From contig CALDGX010000034.1 of NCBI GenBank assembly GCA_937941715.1, positions 1 through 23,423 on the forward strand: 23,423 nt of DNA. Reading direction: 5' to 3'. Position numbers and translations under genes: made by a program. Source of the stretch: an uncultured Chloracidobacterium sp. GTDB lineage: Bacteria > Acidobacteriota > Blastocatellia > Pyrinomonadales > Pyrinomonadaceae. The notes beneath the pieces were generated by a model. That model saw only the letters and a program-made list of their open reading frames with translations, ran no database searches and was not told the DNA's origin. Positions 15,087 through 22,794 of this stretch are shown piece by piece (position 1 is the stretch's first letter; each line of letters starts with the position of its first letter).

Positions 15087-15119
15087 AATGGGTCCGAACC
15101 CTGACGGCTCGGACCCATT
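15087..15119 (-). terminator. Rho-independent terminator after the sigma-factor operon
   Basis: AATGGGTCCGA (15087-15097) pairs perfectly with TCGGACCCATT (15109-15119) across an 11-base loop. On the minus strand the stem is followed by a T-rich stretch (TTTCGTTTG). It lies 39 bases beyond the Spy-like stop and separates that operon from mlaE. Confidence 0.8.
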
Positions 15120-15158
15120 GTTAATACTGCGAAGTGCAGGCAAGCCGGCCTGCCGAGC

Positions 15159-15713
15159 TTACGGCTTTTCCGGCGGCGGTGTTTGGTTTGGGCGCGACTG
15201 TCTTTTGAGCTGTCGCTTTTCCATCATTTCCTGCTGCCGGTTCTGCATATTCTCGCGGGTTTGGGCGAAACGTTGCCGCAGTTCTCGAAACCGGACGAGT
15301 TGCTCCGGCGTTAGTATGCGACGTATCGCAAGCTCGTTCATAAATCGGATCTTGATGACCTCGGCCTGTGCCAACTGGGACTCGCGGAGACGGTCCTTGA
15401 CGAGTTGTTCGTCGACGTTATCGGCATATAGAGCCTCATCGAGCGCCGCGTTGGTCTCACGAACCTTAGCTTGTGCAGCCATCATCATCGGGCGTCGTTC
15501 GATGTTCGAGCGTCGTATTCGCTGCACTTGCTCCGGAGTGAGGCCAAGCTGCTGAAGTATGTCCATCCGAAGATCGACGGCACGATCATTCTGCGGCCGC
15601 GTCTCGCCGACAGCGGCCGGAACCTTGGGCTCCTCCTGTGCAACGGCCGAACCGGCAAGGGCGGAAACGGCGATCGCGAAGCCGAAAACTAATTTGTGGA
15701 GGTGCTTATTCAT
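15159..15713 (-). CDS. Spy/CpxP-like periplasmic protein (LTxxQ motifs)
   Basis: The 184-residue protein has a signal peptide (LVFGFAIAVSALAGSAVA, cleaved around AVA-QEE at residue 25). A nearly all-helical mature part contains two LTPEQ motifs (residues 58-62 and 134-138), the hallmark of Spy/CpxP chaperones and of related metal-sensing proteins. The C-terminus is Gln/Arg/Pro-rich. Such proteins bind misfolded periplasmic proteins or sense metals. The start has AGGTGAAG upstream at good spacing and lies 18 bases after the anti-sigma stop, so it is probably both an output and a possible sensor of the adjacent ECF sigma circuit (inference). Confidence 0.88.
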   Translation of the reverse strand: MNKHLHKLVFGFAIAVSALAGSAVAQEEPKVPAAVGETRPQNDRAVDLRMDILQQLGLTPEQVQRIRRSNIERRPMMMAAQAKVRETNAALDEALYADNVDEQLVKDRLRESQLAQAEVIKIRFMNELAIRRILTPEQLVRFRELRQRFAQTRENMQNRQQEMMEKRQLKRQSRPNQTPPPEKP

Positions 15714-15731
15714 AACTTCACCTGACAGAGG

Positions 15732-16466
15732 TTATTCCAGCGAATCAACCTCCGCAAAAAGATCCGAAAGCCTCAGCGAATCATCGACATCATCGTCAAC
15801 GCCGCTGAGCGTTGGGACAGAACGCGGATCACGTCTATCGTTAACCTTCGCCTGCGTCGAATTAGGCCGATCCGTGATCCTCCGGGGAGCGTTGACGGAA
15901 CCATGGGCATTGCGGGCGGACGAAGCCTTTACCGACACCGCTCGATCGGGACGGGCCGACCTAACGGCCGGCTCAGTTGCTATTTCGAGCTCATTGACTG
16001 GCGGCGCATCGATCGCCAACGGGATAGATACATTCGACGAAACGTTTTTGTTACTGTTCGCGGCGATCTCATTATTACCCGACCGCGGCCCGTAAAACAC
16101 GATTGTTCCTATACCGATGAACAATACCAATGCTCCGAATGCCGCGGCAGCCGAACCCCAGGCCGGGAACCGAGGTAAACCAAAGATCTTTGATAATTTA
16201 CTCGCAAAACTCTCGCCAATTATTGGCTGATTTTCATACGGTATCACGAAAGCCGGCGTCGGGATCGTCGAAAACTCCTCACGATTCCATTCATAAACCG
16301 CAAAACGCGCCTCGGCGATCGCAGCTAATTGATCAGTGCACGGAACGCATTCCGGAAGATGGGCCTCAAAATCGTAACGTTCCGCCGGGCTCGACTCTCC
16401 GTAGATATACGGAACGATCTCAGCGATTCGGTCGCATTCCTCAATCTGATTTTTGCCGATCACCAT
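15732..16466 (-). CDS. Membrane-bound zinc-finger anti-sigma factor
   Basis: From the ATG at 16466 the protein has 244 residues. A cytoplasmic anti-sigma zinc motif H-x3-C-x2-C is seen as HLPECVPC (His36, Cys40, Cys43), with an additional upstream Cys11. One membrane segment follows at about 102-125 (SAAAAFGALVLFIGIGTIVF), then a long, probably periplasmic, polar region. It should hold the upstream ECF sigma factor inactive until an envelope signal arrives. The ATG at 16466 is chosen over the in-frame GTG at 16487 because AGGAG lies seven bases before it; the GTG overlaps the sigma stop. Confidence 0.88.
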   Translation of the reverse strand: MVIGKNQIEECDRIAEIVPYIYGESSPAERYDFEAHLPECVPCTDQLAAIAEARFAVYEWNREEFSTIPTPAFVIPYENQPIIGESFASKLSKIFGLPRFPAWGSAAAAFGALVLFIGIGTIVFYGPRSGNNEIAANSNKNVSSNVSIPLAIDAPPVNELEIATEPAVRSARPDRAVSVKASSARNAHGSVNAPRRITDRPNSTQAKVNDRRDPRSVPTLSGVDDDVDDSLRLSDLFAEVDSLE

Positions 16467-16483
16467 AAAATCACTCCTTGCGT

Positions 16484-17062
16484 TCACGATACCTCGACAG
16501 GCGTTCGTTCCAACTTCATCTTCAACTGCTTGAGGGCCGTATAGAGCCGGCTCTTTACTGTACTTAGCGGAACCTCGAGTGTTTCTGAGATCTCCTGAAA
16601 CGTCATTTCCTCAAATTCCTTCATCACGACGACTTGTCGCAGATCACCCGGTAGCGATCCAACTGCTGCCCTTACTATCGTCAGTCGTTCCGCCTTTTCG
16701 GTCTCGTTCGCCGGCGAGTATTTGGCCGCCGCAACAAACACACGATCCTCAGAGCCGTCCTCATCATCCAAATATTCCTCGCTTCGCGACCGCGCCTTTC
16801 GTTTGGTGGTCAGGCACTGGTTAACGGCGATCCGGTGCAGCCACGAAGAAACCTTGGCGTCTCCGCGAAAGTTTTTCAGGTTACGGTACGCGGCGATGAA
16901 CGCCTCCTGCGCGGCATCGTGGGCTTCGTCCTCACGCCCGAGCATACCAAAGCAAAGAGCGAAGATCTTACGCTCCCATCGTTTAACGATCTCGCCGAAA
17001 GCGTTAGAGTCAGCCCCGACCGCCATTTCGACTAATTGCTCATCCGTAAAGTGCTTATACAT
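16484..17062 (-). CDS. ECF (RpoE-like) RNA polymerase sigma factor
   Basis: The 192-residue protein has sigma region 2 (DAAQEAFIAAYRNLKNFRG and SSWLHRIAVNQCL, about residues 49-83), which binds the -10 element. Its region 4 has a helix-turn-helix (MTFQEISETLEVPLSTVKSRLY, about 153-174, split in two helices), which binds the -35. Region 3 is absent, as expected for group IV sigma factors. It is followed 17 bases later by its zinc-finger anti-sigma factor and then the Spy-like gene, a standard arrangement for an autoregulated envelope-stress regulon. The GGTGG just before the ATG is unusually close for a ribosome-binding site. Confidence 0.95.
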   Translation of the reverse strand: MYKHFTDEQLVEMAVGADSNAFGEIVKRWERKIFALCFGMLGREDEAHDAAQEAFIAAYRNLKNFRGDAKVSSWLHRIAVNQCLTTKRKARSRSEEYLDDEDGSEDRVFVAAAKYSPANETEKAERLTIVRAAVGSLPGDLRQVVVMKEFEEMTFQEISETLEVPLSTVKSRLYTALKQLKMKLERTPVEVS

Positions 17063-17165
17063 CCACCAAATGTATGTGCCGCCGCGGCAAGAGAATAATA
17101 ACTCAGCGATCCGGATCCGCGCATTTTCGCGAACAACCTGTTAGACGCGGGTCAAAAGCAAAAAG

Positions 17166-17185
17166 TCGGGAAAATCTCACCGACG
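17166..17185 (-). terminator. Second, weaker terminator downstream of proS
   Basis: GTCGG (17166-17170) pairs with CCGAC (17181-17185). On the minus strand the stem is followed by TTTTTGCTTTT. The stem is only five base pairs, so it is probably a backup to the stronger hairpin about 50 bases upstream. Confidence 0.5.
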
Positions 17186-17232
17186 CGTCTCCATGTCCCG
17201 GTAAGATCAGAGTTAATAACTTCAAACGAAAA

Positions 17233-17267
17233 GATCGCCGGCTTTCCAAATGGAATAACCGGCGATC
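17233..17267 (-). terminator. Rho-independent terminator of proS
   Basis: GATCGCCGG (17233-17241) pairs with CCGGCGATC (17259-17267), and an inner TTCC/GGAA stem extends the hairpin. On the minus strand it is followed by TTTTCGTTTG. It lies 18 bases after the proS stop. Confidence 0.8.
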
Positions 17268-17285
17268 GATATTCACCGGAAACCA

Positions 17286-18755
17286 TCAATATGCACGCGC
17301 GAAGACGACCCGCTTGTTGGACGGGTTGCCGGTGAAGATGCACTTTCCGTGCTCTTCCGGGGCGTCGAGAGGTATACAGCGAATGGTGGCCTTGGTTTCG
17401 TCCTTGATCTTTTCCTCGGTCTCGGCGGTGCCGTCCCAGTGTGCGAGAATGAATCCGCCTTTTTCGATCTGGGCCTTGAAATCTTCCCAGGTGTCGACGC
17501 GGTGAGTATTTTCCTCGCGAAATGCCAGTGCTTTCTGGTAGATCGCCGCCTGGATTTCGTCCAGCAGCGAACTGATGTGGTCGGTCAGTCCGGCAAGCGG
17601 CCGGGTTTCCTTGGTCAGGTTGTCGCGGCGGGCGACCTCGACGGTCCCTGCCTCGAGATCGCGCATACCGATCGCGAGACGGACAGGAACTCCCTTGAGC
17701 TCGTATTCGGCAAATTTCCAACCCGAACGTTGGCTGTCGTTGTCATCAAATTTCACCGAAATACCGGCGGCCCTAAGCTCAGCCACGAGCGGATCGACGA
17801 CCGCGGTGATGGCGGCGAGGTCCTCGGGCGAGCGGTGGATCGGGACTATTACGACCTGGATCGGGGCAAGCTTGGGCGGCAGCACCAGGCCCTTGTCGTC
17901 TGAGTGAGCCATTATCAAAGCTCCCATCAGGCGCGTCGAAACGCCCCAGCTCGTCGCCCATGCGTATTCCTGTTCGTTCTCTTTATTGACAAATTTGACG
18001 TCAAACGCCTTGGCAAAATTCTGCCCGAGAAAATGCGATGTTCCGGATTGCAGGGCTTTGCCGTCCTGCATAAGAGCCTCGATACAATACGTTTCAAGCG
18101 CACCGGCGAAGCGTTCGTTGGGCGATTTCAACCCCTTGAGTACGGGGAGTGCGATCCAATCTTCGGCAAATGTCGCATATACGCCGAGCATGCGTTCAGT
18201 CTCTTCGATCGCCTCGGCCTCGGTTGCGTGCGCCGTATGGCCCTCCTGCCACAGAAACTCGGCGGTACGAAGGAAAAGCCGCGTCCGCATCTCCCAGCGG
18301 ACGATGTTGCACCACTGATTGATCAGCAGCGGCAGATCGCGCCAAGACTGGATCCAGTTCCGATAGGTATTCCAGATAACGGCTTCGCTGGTCGGGCGAA
18401 TGATAAGCTCCTCTTCGAGCTTTGCATTTGGGTCGACCATCAAGCCGCCGTTCGGGTCGGCCTTGAGGCGGTAATGCGTGACGACAGCGCACTCTTTGGC
18501 AAAGCCCTCCGCGTGTTCCTCTTCCTTTTCAAGGAACGATTTCGGGACAAAAAGCGGAAAGTACGCGTTCTGATGGCCGGTCGCCTTGAACATATCGTCG
18601 AGTGCACGCTGCATCTTTTCCCAGATCGCAAAGCCGTACGGCTTGATGACCATACATCCGCGAACTGCTGAATTTTCGGCCAGATCGGCCCGTTTAACGA
18701 TCTCGTTGTACCATTCCGAATAATTTTCGGACCGCTTAGGAAGTGCTTTTGACAT
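17286..18755 (-). CDS. proS: Prolyl-tRNA synthetase, archaeal/eukaryotic-like (type 3)
   Basis: From the ATG at 18755 the enzyme has 489 residues. This class II synthetase charges tRNA-Pro. Motif 2 is VRWEMRTRLFLRTAEFLWQEGHTAH, split here as RWEMRTRLFLRT and EFLWQEGHTAH; the latter is diagnostic of the archaeal-type ProS, which lacks the editing insertion of E. coli ProS. GTSHFLGQNFAKAF and WGVSTRLMGALIMAHSDD are also typical. The protein ends in FARAY with the terminal tyrosine seen in this type. A GTG at 18770 extends the frame by five residues but lacks any ribosome-binding site. It is divergent from proline dehydrogenase. Confidence 0.96.
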   Translation of the reverse strand: MSKALPKRSENYSEWYNEIVKRADLAENSAVRGCMVIKPYGFAIWEKMQRALDDMFKATGHQNAYFPLFVPKSFLEKEEEHAEGFAKECAVVTHYRLKADPNGGLMVDPNAKLEEELIIRPTSEAVIWNTYRNWIQSWRDLPLLINQWCNIVRWEMRTRLFLRTAEFLWQEGHTAHATEAEAIEETERMLGVYATFAEDWIALPVLKGLKSPNERFAGALETYCIEALMQDGKALQSGTSHFLGQNFAKAFDVKFVNKENEQEYAWATSWGVSTRLMGALIMAHSDDKGLVLPPKLAPIQVVIVPIHRSPEDLAAITAVVDPLVAELRAAGISVKFDDNDSQRSGWKFAEYELKGVPVRLAIGMRDLEAGTVEVARRDNLTKETRPLAGLTDHISSLLDEIQAAIYQKALAFREENTHRVDTWEDFKAQIEKGGFILAHWDGTAETEEKIKDETKATIRCIPLDAPEEHGKCIFTGNPSNKRVVFARAY

Positions 18756-18770
18756 AAATAATGATGACAC

Positions 18771-18789
18771 CGGGCGGCATATCCGCCCG
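18771..18789. promoter_or_regulatory. GC-rich palindrome between proS and proline dehydrogenase
   Basis: CGGGCGG (18771-18777) and CCGCCCG (18783-18789) form a perfect 7-bp stem around CATAT. It lies 16 bases before the proS start codon, so in the proS mRNA it would be a stable leader hairpin next to the ribosome entry site; as DNA it could be an operator shared by both divergent genes. Which is true is not visible. Confidence 0.4.
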
Positions 18790-18862
18790 TGTTGTGAAAT
18801 AGGAAATATACCGTAAAAGTTCAGCGATTAACAATCGCGACCGCGGCCCCAACCATTGCCGG

Positions 18863-18890
18863 TTGCCTTTGTGACCGATTGCGGTATGAT
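18863..18890 (+). promoter_or_regulatory. Candidate sigma-70 promoter for proline dehydrogenase
   Basis: TTGCCT (18863-18868) and TATGAT (18885-18890) are separated by 16 bp. Transcription would begin about 7 bases before the ATG at 18905, and no Shine-Dalgarno sequence is visible there. The mRNA may be nearly leaderless. Confidence 0.5.
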
Positions 18891-18904
18891 AAAATTTCTA
18901 TTGT

Positions 18905-20080
18905 ATGAGTGACTTCAAGTTGGATTTTCACGACACCGAAACTGCCTTTGCGGACAAATCGAATTCCGAGCTAAAAGAAAAGCACCGATTGTTCAGAATG
19001 CTCAATTCACCGTTCCTGAATTCGATCGGCACCAGTCTCGCAAAGTTTTCGCTCGCAATCGGTCTTCCGGTTGAAGGGCTCATCAAGAATACGATCTTTG
19101 AGCAATTTTGCGGCGGCGAAACCATTGAGGAATGCGATACAGCCATCAAACGGCTCGGTAGTGCCGGTATCGGAACGATCCTGGATTACTCTGTTGAAGG
19201 AAAAGCCACCGAAGAAGATTTTGACCGCACTAAGGACGAGATAATAAGGACGATCGATAGAGCCAAAGATGATCCCGCGATCCCGTTTTCGGTCTTTAAG
19301 GTCACCGGTATCGCTCCGCTCGGGACACTCGAACGCCTAAGCTCCAAAAAGAAGCTCGATGCAAAGAGTCAGGCGAAATGCGAGAGGATACACAACCGCG
19401 TTCTAGAGATATGTCAGCACGCATATGATTCAGGCAAGCCGATCTTTATTGATGCCGAGGATTCTTGGATCCAGGACGCCATCGACAGGCTTGCCACCGA
19501 AATGATGGAGCGTTTTAATCGGGAGCGTCCGATCGTTTTCAATACGCTGCAGCTTTACCGCAAGGATCGGCTCAATTTCCTGAAAGAATCGCGGAGAGCG
19601 GCGAGTGCCGACGGCTATTTCCTTGGGGTAAAACTGGTTCGAGGTGCGTATATGGAAAAGGAGCGTGCCCGGGCCGAGGAAATGGGATATCCGTCGCCGA
19701 TACATGACACGAAAGAAGCGACCGACGCGGATTTCGACGCGGCGATCGAGTACTGCCTCAAACATCACGAGACTGTCGCCTTCGTCGCCGGTACGCACAA
19801 TGAGGAAAGCACCCAAAAACTGGCCCGGCGTATGCACGAACTCGGCATACCGCCCGATCATCCGAACGTATATTTCTCGCAGCTGTACGGAATGGGCGAT
19901 TCACTCTCGTACGTCCTTGCCAAAAACAAGTACAACGTTTCTAAGTACGTGCCGTACGGCCCGGTCGCCGATGCCGTGCCGTATTTGATCCGTCGAGCTG
20001 AAGAAAACACATCTGTGGCCGGTCACGTCAACCGCGAGGTCGAGTCGATAGAAAAGGAACTGAAGCGTCGAAAGATCTGA
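18905..20080 (+). CDS. Proline dehydrogenase
   Basis: The 391-residue FAD enzyme oxidises proline to pyrroline-5-carboxylate, feeding electrons to the membrane quinone pool. It is the monofunctional (PRODH-only) form; no P5C dehydrogenase domain is fused. Conserved segments are IDAEDSWIQDAIDRLA (residues 182-197), KLVRGAYMEKER (243-254), THNEES (297-302), FSQLYGMGD (324-332), YVPYGPV (348-354) and the substrate motif LIRRAEENTS (361-370). The N-terminal 30 residues are polar and variable. It is divergent from proS, putting proline use and proline charging side by side. Confidence 0.95.
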   Translation: MSDFKLDFHDTETAFADKSNSELKEKHRLFRMLNSPFLNSIGTSLAKFSLAIGLPVEGLIKNTIFEQFCGGETIEECDTAIKRLGSAGIGTILDYSVEGKATEEDFDRTKDEIIRTIDRAKDDPAIPFSVFKVTGIAPLGTLERLSSKKKLDAKSQAKCERIHNRVLEICQHAYDSGKPIFIDAEDSWIQDAIDRLATEMMERFNRERPIVFNTLQLYRKDRLNFLKESRRAASADGYFLGVKLVRGAYMEKERARAEEMGYPSPIHDTKEATDADFDAAIEYCLKHHETVAFVAGTHNEESTQKLARRMHELGIPPDHPNVYFSQLYGMGDSLSYVLAKNKYNVSKYVPYGPVADAVPYLIRRAEENTSVAGHVNREVESIEKELKRRKI

Positions 20081-20119
20081 CGAACCAACGACTGTAAGCC
20101 CTCGTATTGGAAAACAGTT

Positions 20120-20599
20120 ATGGTGAATATGTACTGCCCGGCCTGCGGAAATCCAGACCAGCCACCCGAAACATTTTGCCGCCGATGCGGCATTTTTCTG
20201 CCAGATCTTTCCAAGCCGGTCAAGGGGCCGGTACCGCCTCAACAGCATTTGAGTGCCAACCTCGTACTCGGTTCGATGACGGTGGTTGTTTGTTTCGTTC
20301 TGGCGGCACTGCTGCTCTCACTCCTTGCGTTTAAGCCGGACACAAATCCCCTGATATATGTTACGTCCGGCCTATTGATAGCGATGGGATGCTGGCATGT
20401 GCAAACGGTATGGCGAACTATACTGCTGAAGAAGCACTTTAGGGCCAGAAATAATGTCACCCCTCCGGAAGATCCCGATCAATTTCAGACCGGCAAACTA
20501 CTCGATCGTGCTGACTTTTCGAACGTAGTCCCGGCAAGCGTGACCGAGGACGAAACGACAAAATTCGATCGATCAAAGGTACGGTCAGCGCAGCCCTAA
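20120..20599 (+). CDS. Zinc-ribbon membrane protein of unknown function
   Basis: The 159-residue protein begins with a zinc ribbon, CPACG (Cys6, Cys9) and CRRCG (Cys20, Cys23), then a Pro-rich linker. Two membrane segments follow (about residues 48-71 and 77-98), and the hydrophilic C-terminus ends in KVRSAQP. Such an N-terminal zinc ribbon on a small membrane protein is common in bacteria, but its function is usually unknown, and none is assigned. A second ATG at 20129 is an alternative start. It follows proline dehydrogenase by 39 bases. Its 3' end overlaps the convergent gene by 15 bases. Confidence 0.8.
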   Translation: MVNMYCPACGNPDQPPETFCRRCGIFLPDLSKPVKGPVPPQQHLSANLVLGSMTVVVCFVLAALLLSLLAFKPDTNPLIYVTSGLLIAMGCWHVQTVWRTILLKKHFRARNNVTPPEDPDQFQTGKLLDRADFSNVVPASVTEDETTKFDRSKVRSAQP

Positions 20600-20962
20600 C
20601 AAAAGCCTTACAGACCGGTCCGAAACCGTTCGGTCCGGGTCTTTCTTCCACTCGTTGAATTGTGACAGTTCACTTTCGGTCAGGCCGGCATTTGCCAGCC
20701 TCGCGACCTGCGTACTCTCGAACGCCCGCGTCGTAAGCGCCATATGGCCGGAGCTGATCTGCATTTTGGCACCGCTCGCGATCGCGGCCTCGGCGGAGTC
20801 GATATCCGGGAACATCTCGGAATAACCGGCGAGATGCCACGTCGTCTCGCCGTCATTTTCGTCAATGTGCAGCAGTCTCAGAAGAGCAAATCCCGCCTCG
20901 AGCTGAAAGGCGAGGAAATCACCAGGTTGGAAATTTTGTCCCATATTTATTGAGATTAGCAT
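20585..20962 (-). CDS. Unknown protein, 125 residues
   Basis: No family is recognised. The sequence is acidic and without signal peptide or membrane segment. The N-terminal half (FQPGDFLAFQLEAGFALLRLLHIDE, here in two strands; then TTWHLAGYSEMFPDI) looks like a small beta-rich domain. The C-terminal half (GLTESELSQFNEWKKD) is helical. ATGs at 20962 and 20944 are both possible starts; neither has a clear ribosome-binding site. It is convergent with the zinc-ribbon gene (15-base overlap of coding ends) and divergent from the deaminase, with only 29 bases between starts. Confidence 0.7.
   Translation of the reverse strand: MLISINMGQNFQPGDFLAFQLEAGFALLRLLHIDENDGETTWHLAGYSEMFPDIDSAEAAIASGAKMQISSGHMALTTRAFESTQVARLANAGLTESELSQFNEWKKDPDRTVSDRSVRLLLGLR
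20612..20642 (+). terminator. Imperfect hairpin terminator after the zinc-ribbon gene
   Basis: AGACC and GGTCCGAA (20612-20624) pair with TTCGGTCC and GGTCT (20629-20642) with one mismatch and one bulged G around an ACCG loop. TTCTT follows. It lies 12 bases after the zinc-ribbon stop but inside the coding end of the convergent unknown gene. Confidence 0.4.
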
Positions 20963-20991
20963 ATCGCTAAAAATCTCGGTAAAATTGAAGT

Positions 20992-21444
20992 ATGGTGACC
21001 GTGCATAGCCATCAGCAGATGCTGGACATTGCCATCGAGGAAGCGAGAGCCGGCCTTGCCGAGGGCGGCATTCCGATAGGTGCCGCGATCTTTGATGCGA
21101 ACGGAACTTTGCTCGGTCGCGGACACAACCGCCGGATCCAGGAATCGGATCCGTCCGTTCATGCCGAAACCGATGCGTTTCGAAAGGCCGGTCGCCAGCG
21201 AAATTACCGGGACAAGATAATGGTCACGACACTCGCGCCTTGCTGGTATTGTTCGGGGTTGGTCAGGCAATTTAATATCGGGACGGTTATCGTCGGCGAG
21301 TCCGTCAACTTTGACGGCGGTGTCGAATGGCTTCGCGAAAATGGGGTAAAGGTGATCGACCTTAATTCGGCGGAATGTGTTGAACTGCTCGGTGGATTCA
21401 TTTCTTCAAACCCCGAGATCTGGAATGAGGACATCGGCCTGTGA
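20992..21444 (+). CDS. Cytosine deaminase, fungal (Fcy1) type
   Basis: The 150-residue zinc deaminase has the HAE motif (His57, Glu59) and PCWYC (Cys84, Cys87) that bind and activate zinc-water. Unlike tRNA adenosine or guanine deaminases, it follows yeast cytosine deaminase along its length: GIPIGAAI (26-33), LGRGHNRRIQ (41-50), VGESVNFDGG (101-110) and the C-terminal WNEDIG (144-149), whose aspartate contacts cytosine in the yeast enzyme. It likely converts cytosine to uracil in pyrimidine salvage. The E. coli CodA enzyme is unrelated. An alternative start at Met10 would match the core equally well. The 3' neighbour begins 27 bases later. Confidence 0.85.
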   Translation: MVTVHSHQQMLDIAIEEARAGLAEGGIPIGAAIFDANGTLLGRGHNRRIQESDPSVHAETDAFRKAGRQRNYRDKIMVTTLAPCWYCSGLVRQFNIGTVIVGESVNFDGGVEWLRENGVKVIDLNSAECVELLGGFISSNPEIWNEDIGL

Positions 21445-21471
21445 CCGCCAAATACAGCATTAATCAAATTT

Positions 21472-22776
21472 ATGACACAGAGATCTTCCGCGGCTGAGGC
21501 CGTAAAATGTATTAAATCCGGCGACAGGATTTTCGTTCACGGGGTGGCCGCCGCTCCCATTGAGTTGATCGATGCGATGACGGCTCGTGCAGACGAACTG
21601 CGTGACGTCGAGATCGTGCATCTTCACACTGAGGGAACCGCGCCCTATACCAGACCCGAATTGGAGGACAGCTTTCGGGTAAATGCCTTTTTTGTCGGCG
21701 CGAACGTCAGAAAGGCGGTTCAGGAAGGACGGGGCGATTATATCCCGGTCTTTTTGTCCGAGATACCGGCCCTGTTCAGAAAGGGCGTGCTTCCGATCGA
21801 CGTCGCGTTGATCCATGTATCGCCGCCTGACAGCCATGGATTCTGCTCGCTCGGCGTTTCGGTCGATATCGCCAAAGCAGCGGTCGAAACCGCGAAGATC
21901 GTCATCGCCCAGGTCAATCCGAAAATGCCACGGACAATCGGCGACGCTCTGGTCGATCTGCGGGACATCGACTATTTCGTCGAGGTTGATCACGATCTGC
22001 CTGAGGCGGCACCGCCCGCGCTTTCAGAAGTGGATCAAATGATCGGCAATCACATCGCCGGCATGATCGAGGATGGAGCGACACTGCAAATGGGCATCGG
22101 TTCGATCCCCAACGCTGTCCTTGCTTCGCTGAAGAACCACAAACATCTCGGGATCCATACCGAAATGTTCTCGGACGGGCTGATCGACCTTGTCGAATCA
22201 GGGGTCGTGACCGGCGAGCGAAAGGTCAAGCATCCGGGCAAGATCGTCGCGGGCTTTGTTATGGGCACACGGCGTCTTTACGATTTTGTGAACGACAATC
22301 CGCAGGTGCTGATGCTTGATATCGCTTACGTTAACGATTCGTCGGTCATTCGGCGCAATCCAAAGGTCACGGCGATCAACAGTGCTATCGAGGTCGATCT
22401 GACCGGCCAGGTCTGTGCCGATTCGATCGGGACACGGCAATATTCCGGTGTCGGCGGTCAGATGGATTTTATCCGCGGTGCGTCGTTATCCGAGGGCGGA
22501 ATGCCGATCATAGCGTTGCCGTCCACGACCGCCCGCGGCGAAAGCAAGATCGTACCGTTTCTTAAACAGGGTGCCGGCGTGGTGACGACGCGGGCCCACG
22601 TTCACTATATTGTCACTGAATACGGCGTCGCGAACCTGTACGGCAAGAATCTTCGCCAGCGGGCGGCCGAATTGGTAAAGATCGCGCATCCGGATCATCG
22701 CGAGGCCCTCGATCGTGCGGTCTTCGAGCGGTTCCATTCGCTCGAATCTGATCATTTACATTTAACACAAGGCTAA
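21472..22776 (+). CDS. Acetyl-CoA hydrolase/transferase family (4-hydroxybutyrate/acetate CoA-transferase-like)
   Basis: The 434-residue protein belongs to family I CoA-transferases of the Cat1/4-hydroxybutyrate type. The catalytic glutamate is Glu231 in LGIHTEMFSDG, which forms a covalent glutamyl-CoA. MGIGSIPNAV (207-216) is the oxyanion/CoA loop, and QYSGVGGQMDFIRGA is typical near the C-terminus. It moves CoA between acetyl-CoA and a short-chain acid, or hydrolyses acetyl-CoA; the substrate cannot be told. It is followed 18 bases later by a thiolase, suggesting short-chain acyl-CoA metabolism such as butyrate or acetoacetate interconversion (inference). Confidence 0.9.
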   Translation: MTQRSSAAEAVKCIKSGDRIFVHGVAAAPIELIDAMTARADELRDVEIVHLHTEGTAPYTRPELEDSFRVNAFFVGANVRKAVQEGRGDYIPVFLSEIPALFRKGVLPIDVALIHVSPPDSHGFCSLGVSVDIAKAAVETAKIVIAQVNPKMPRTIGDALVDLRDIDYFVEVDHDLPEAAPPALSEVDQMIGNHIAGMIEDGATLQMGIGSIPNAVLASLKNHKHLGIHTEMFSDGLIDLVESGVVTGERKVKHPGKIVAGFVMGTRRLYDFVNDNPQVLMLDIAYVNDSSVIRRNPKVTAINSAIEVDLTGQVCADSIGTRQYSGVGGQMDFIRGASLSEGGMPIIALPSTTARGESKIVPFLKQGAGVVTTRAHVHYIVTEYGVANLYGKNLRQRAAELVKIAHPDHREALDRAVFERFHSLESDHLHLTQG

Positions 22777-22794
22777 TTTAGGAAATCAATTATT

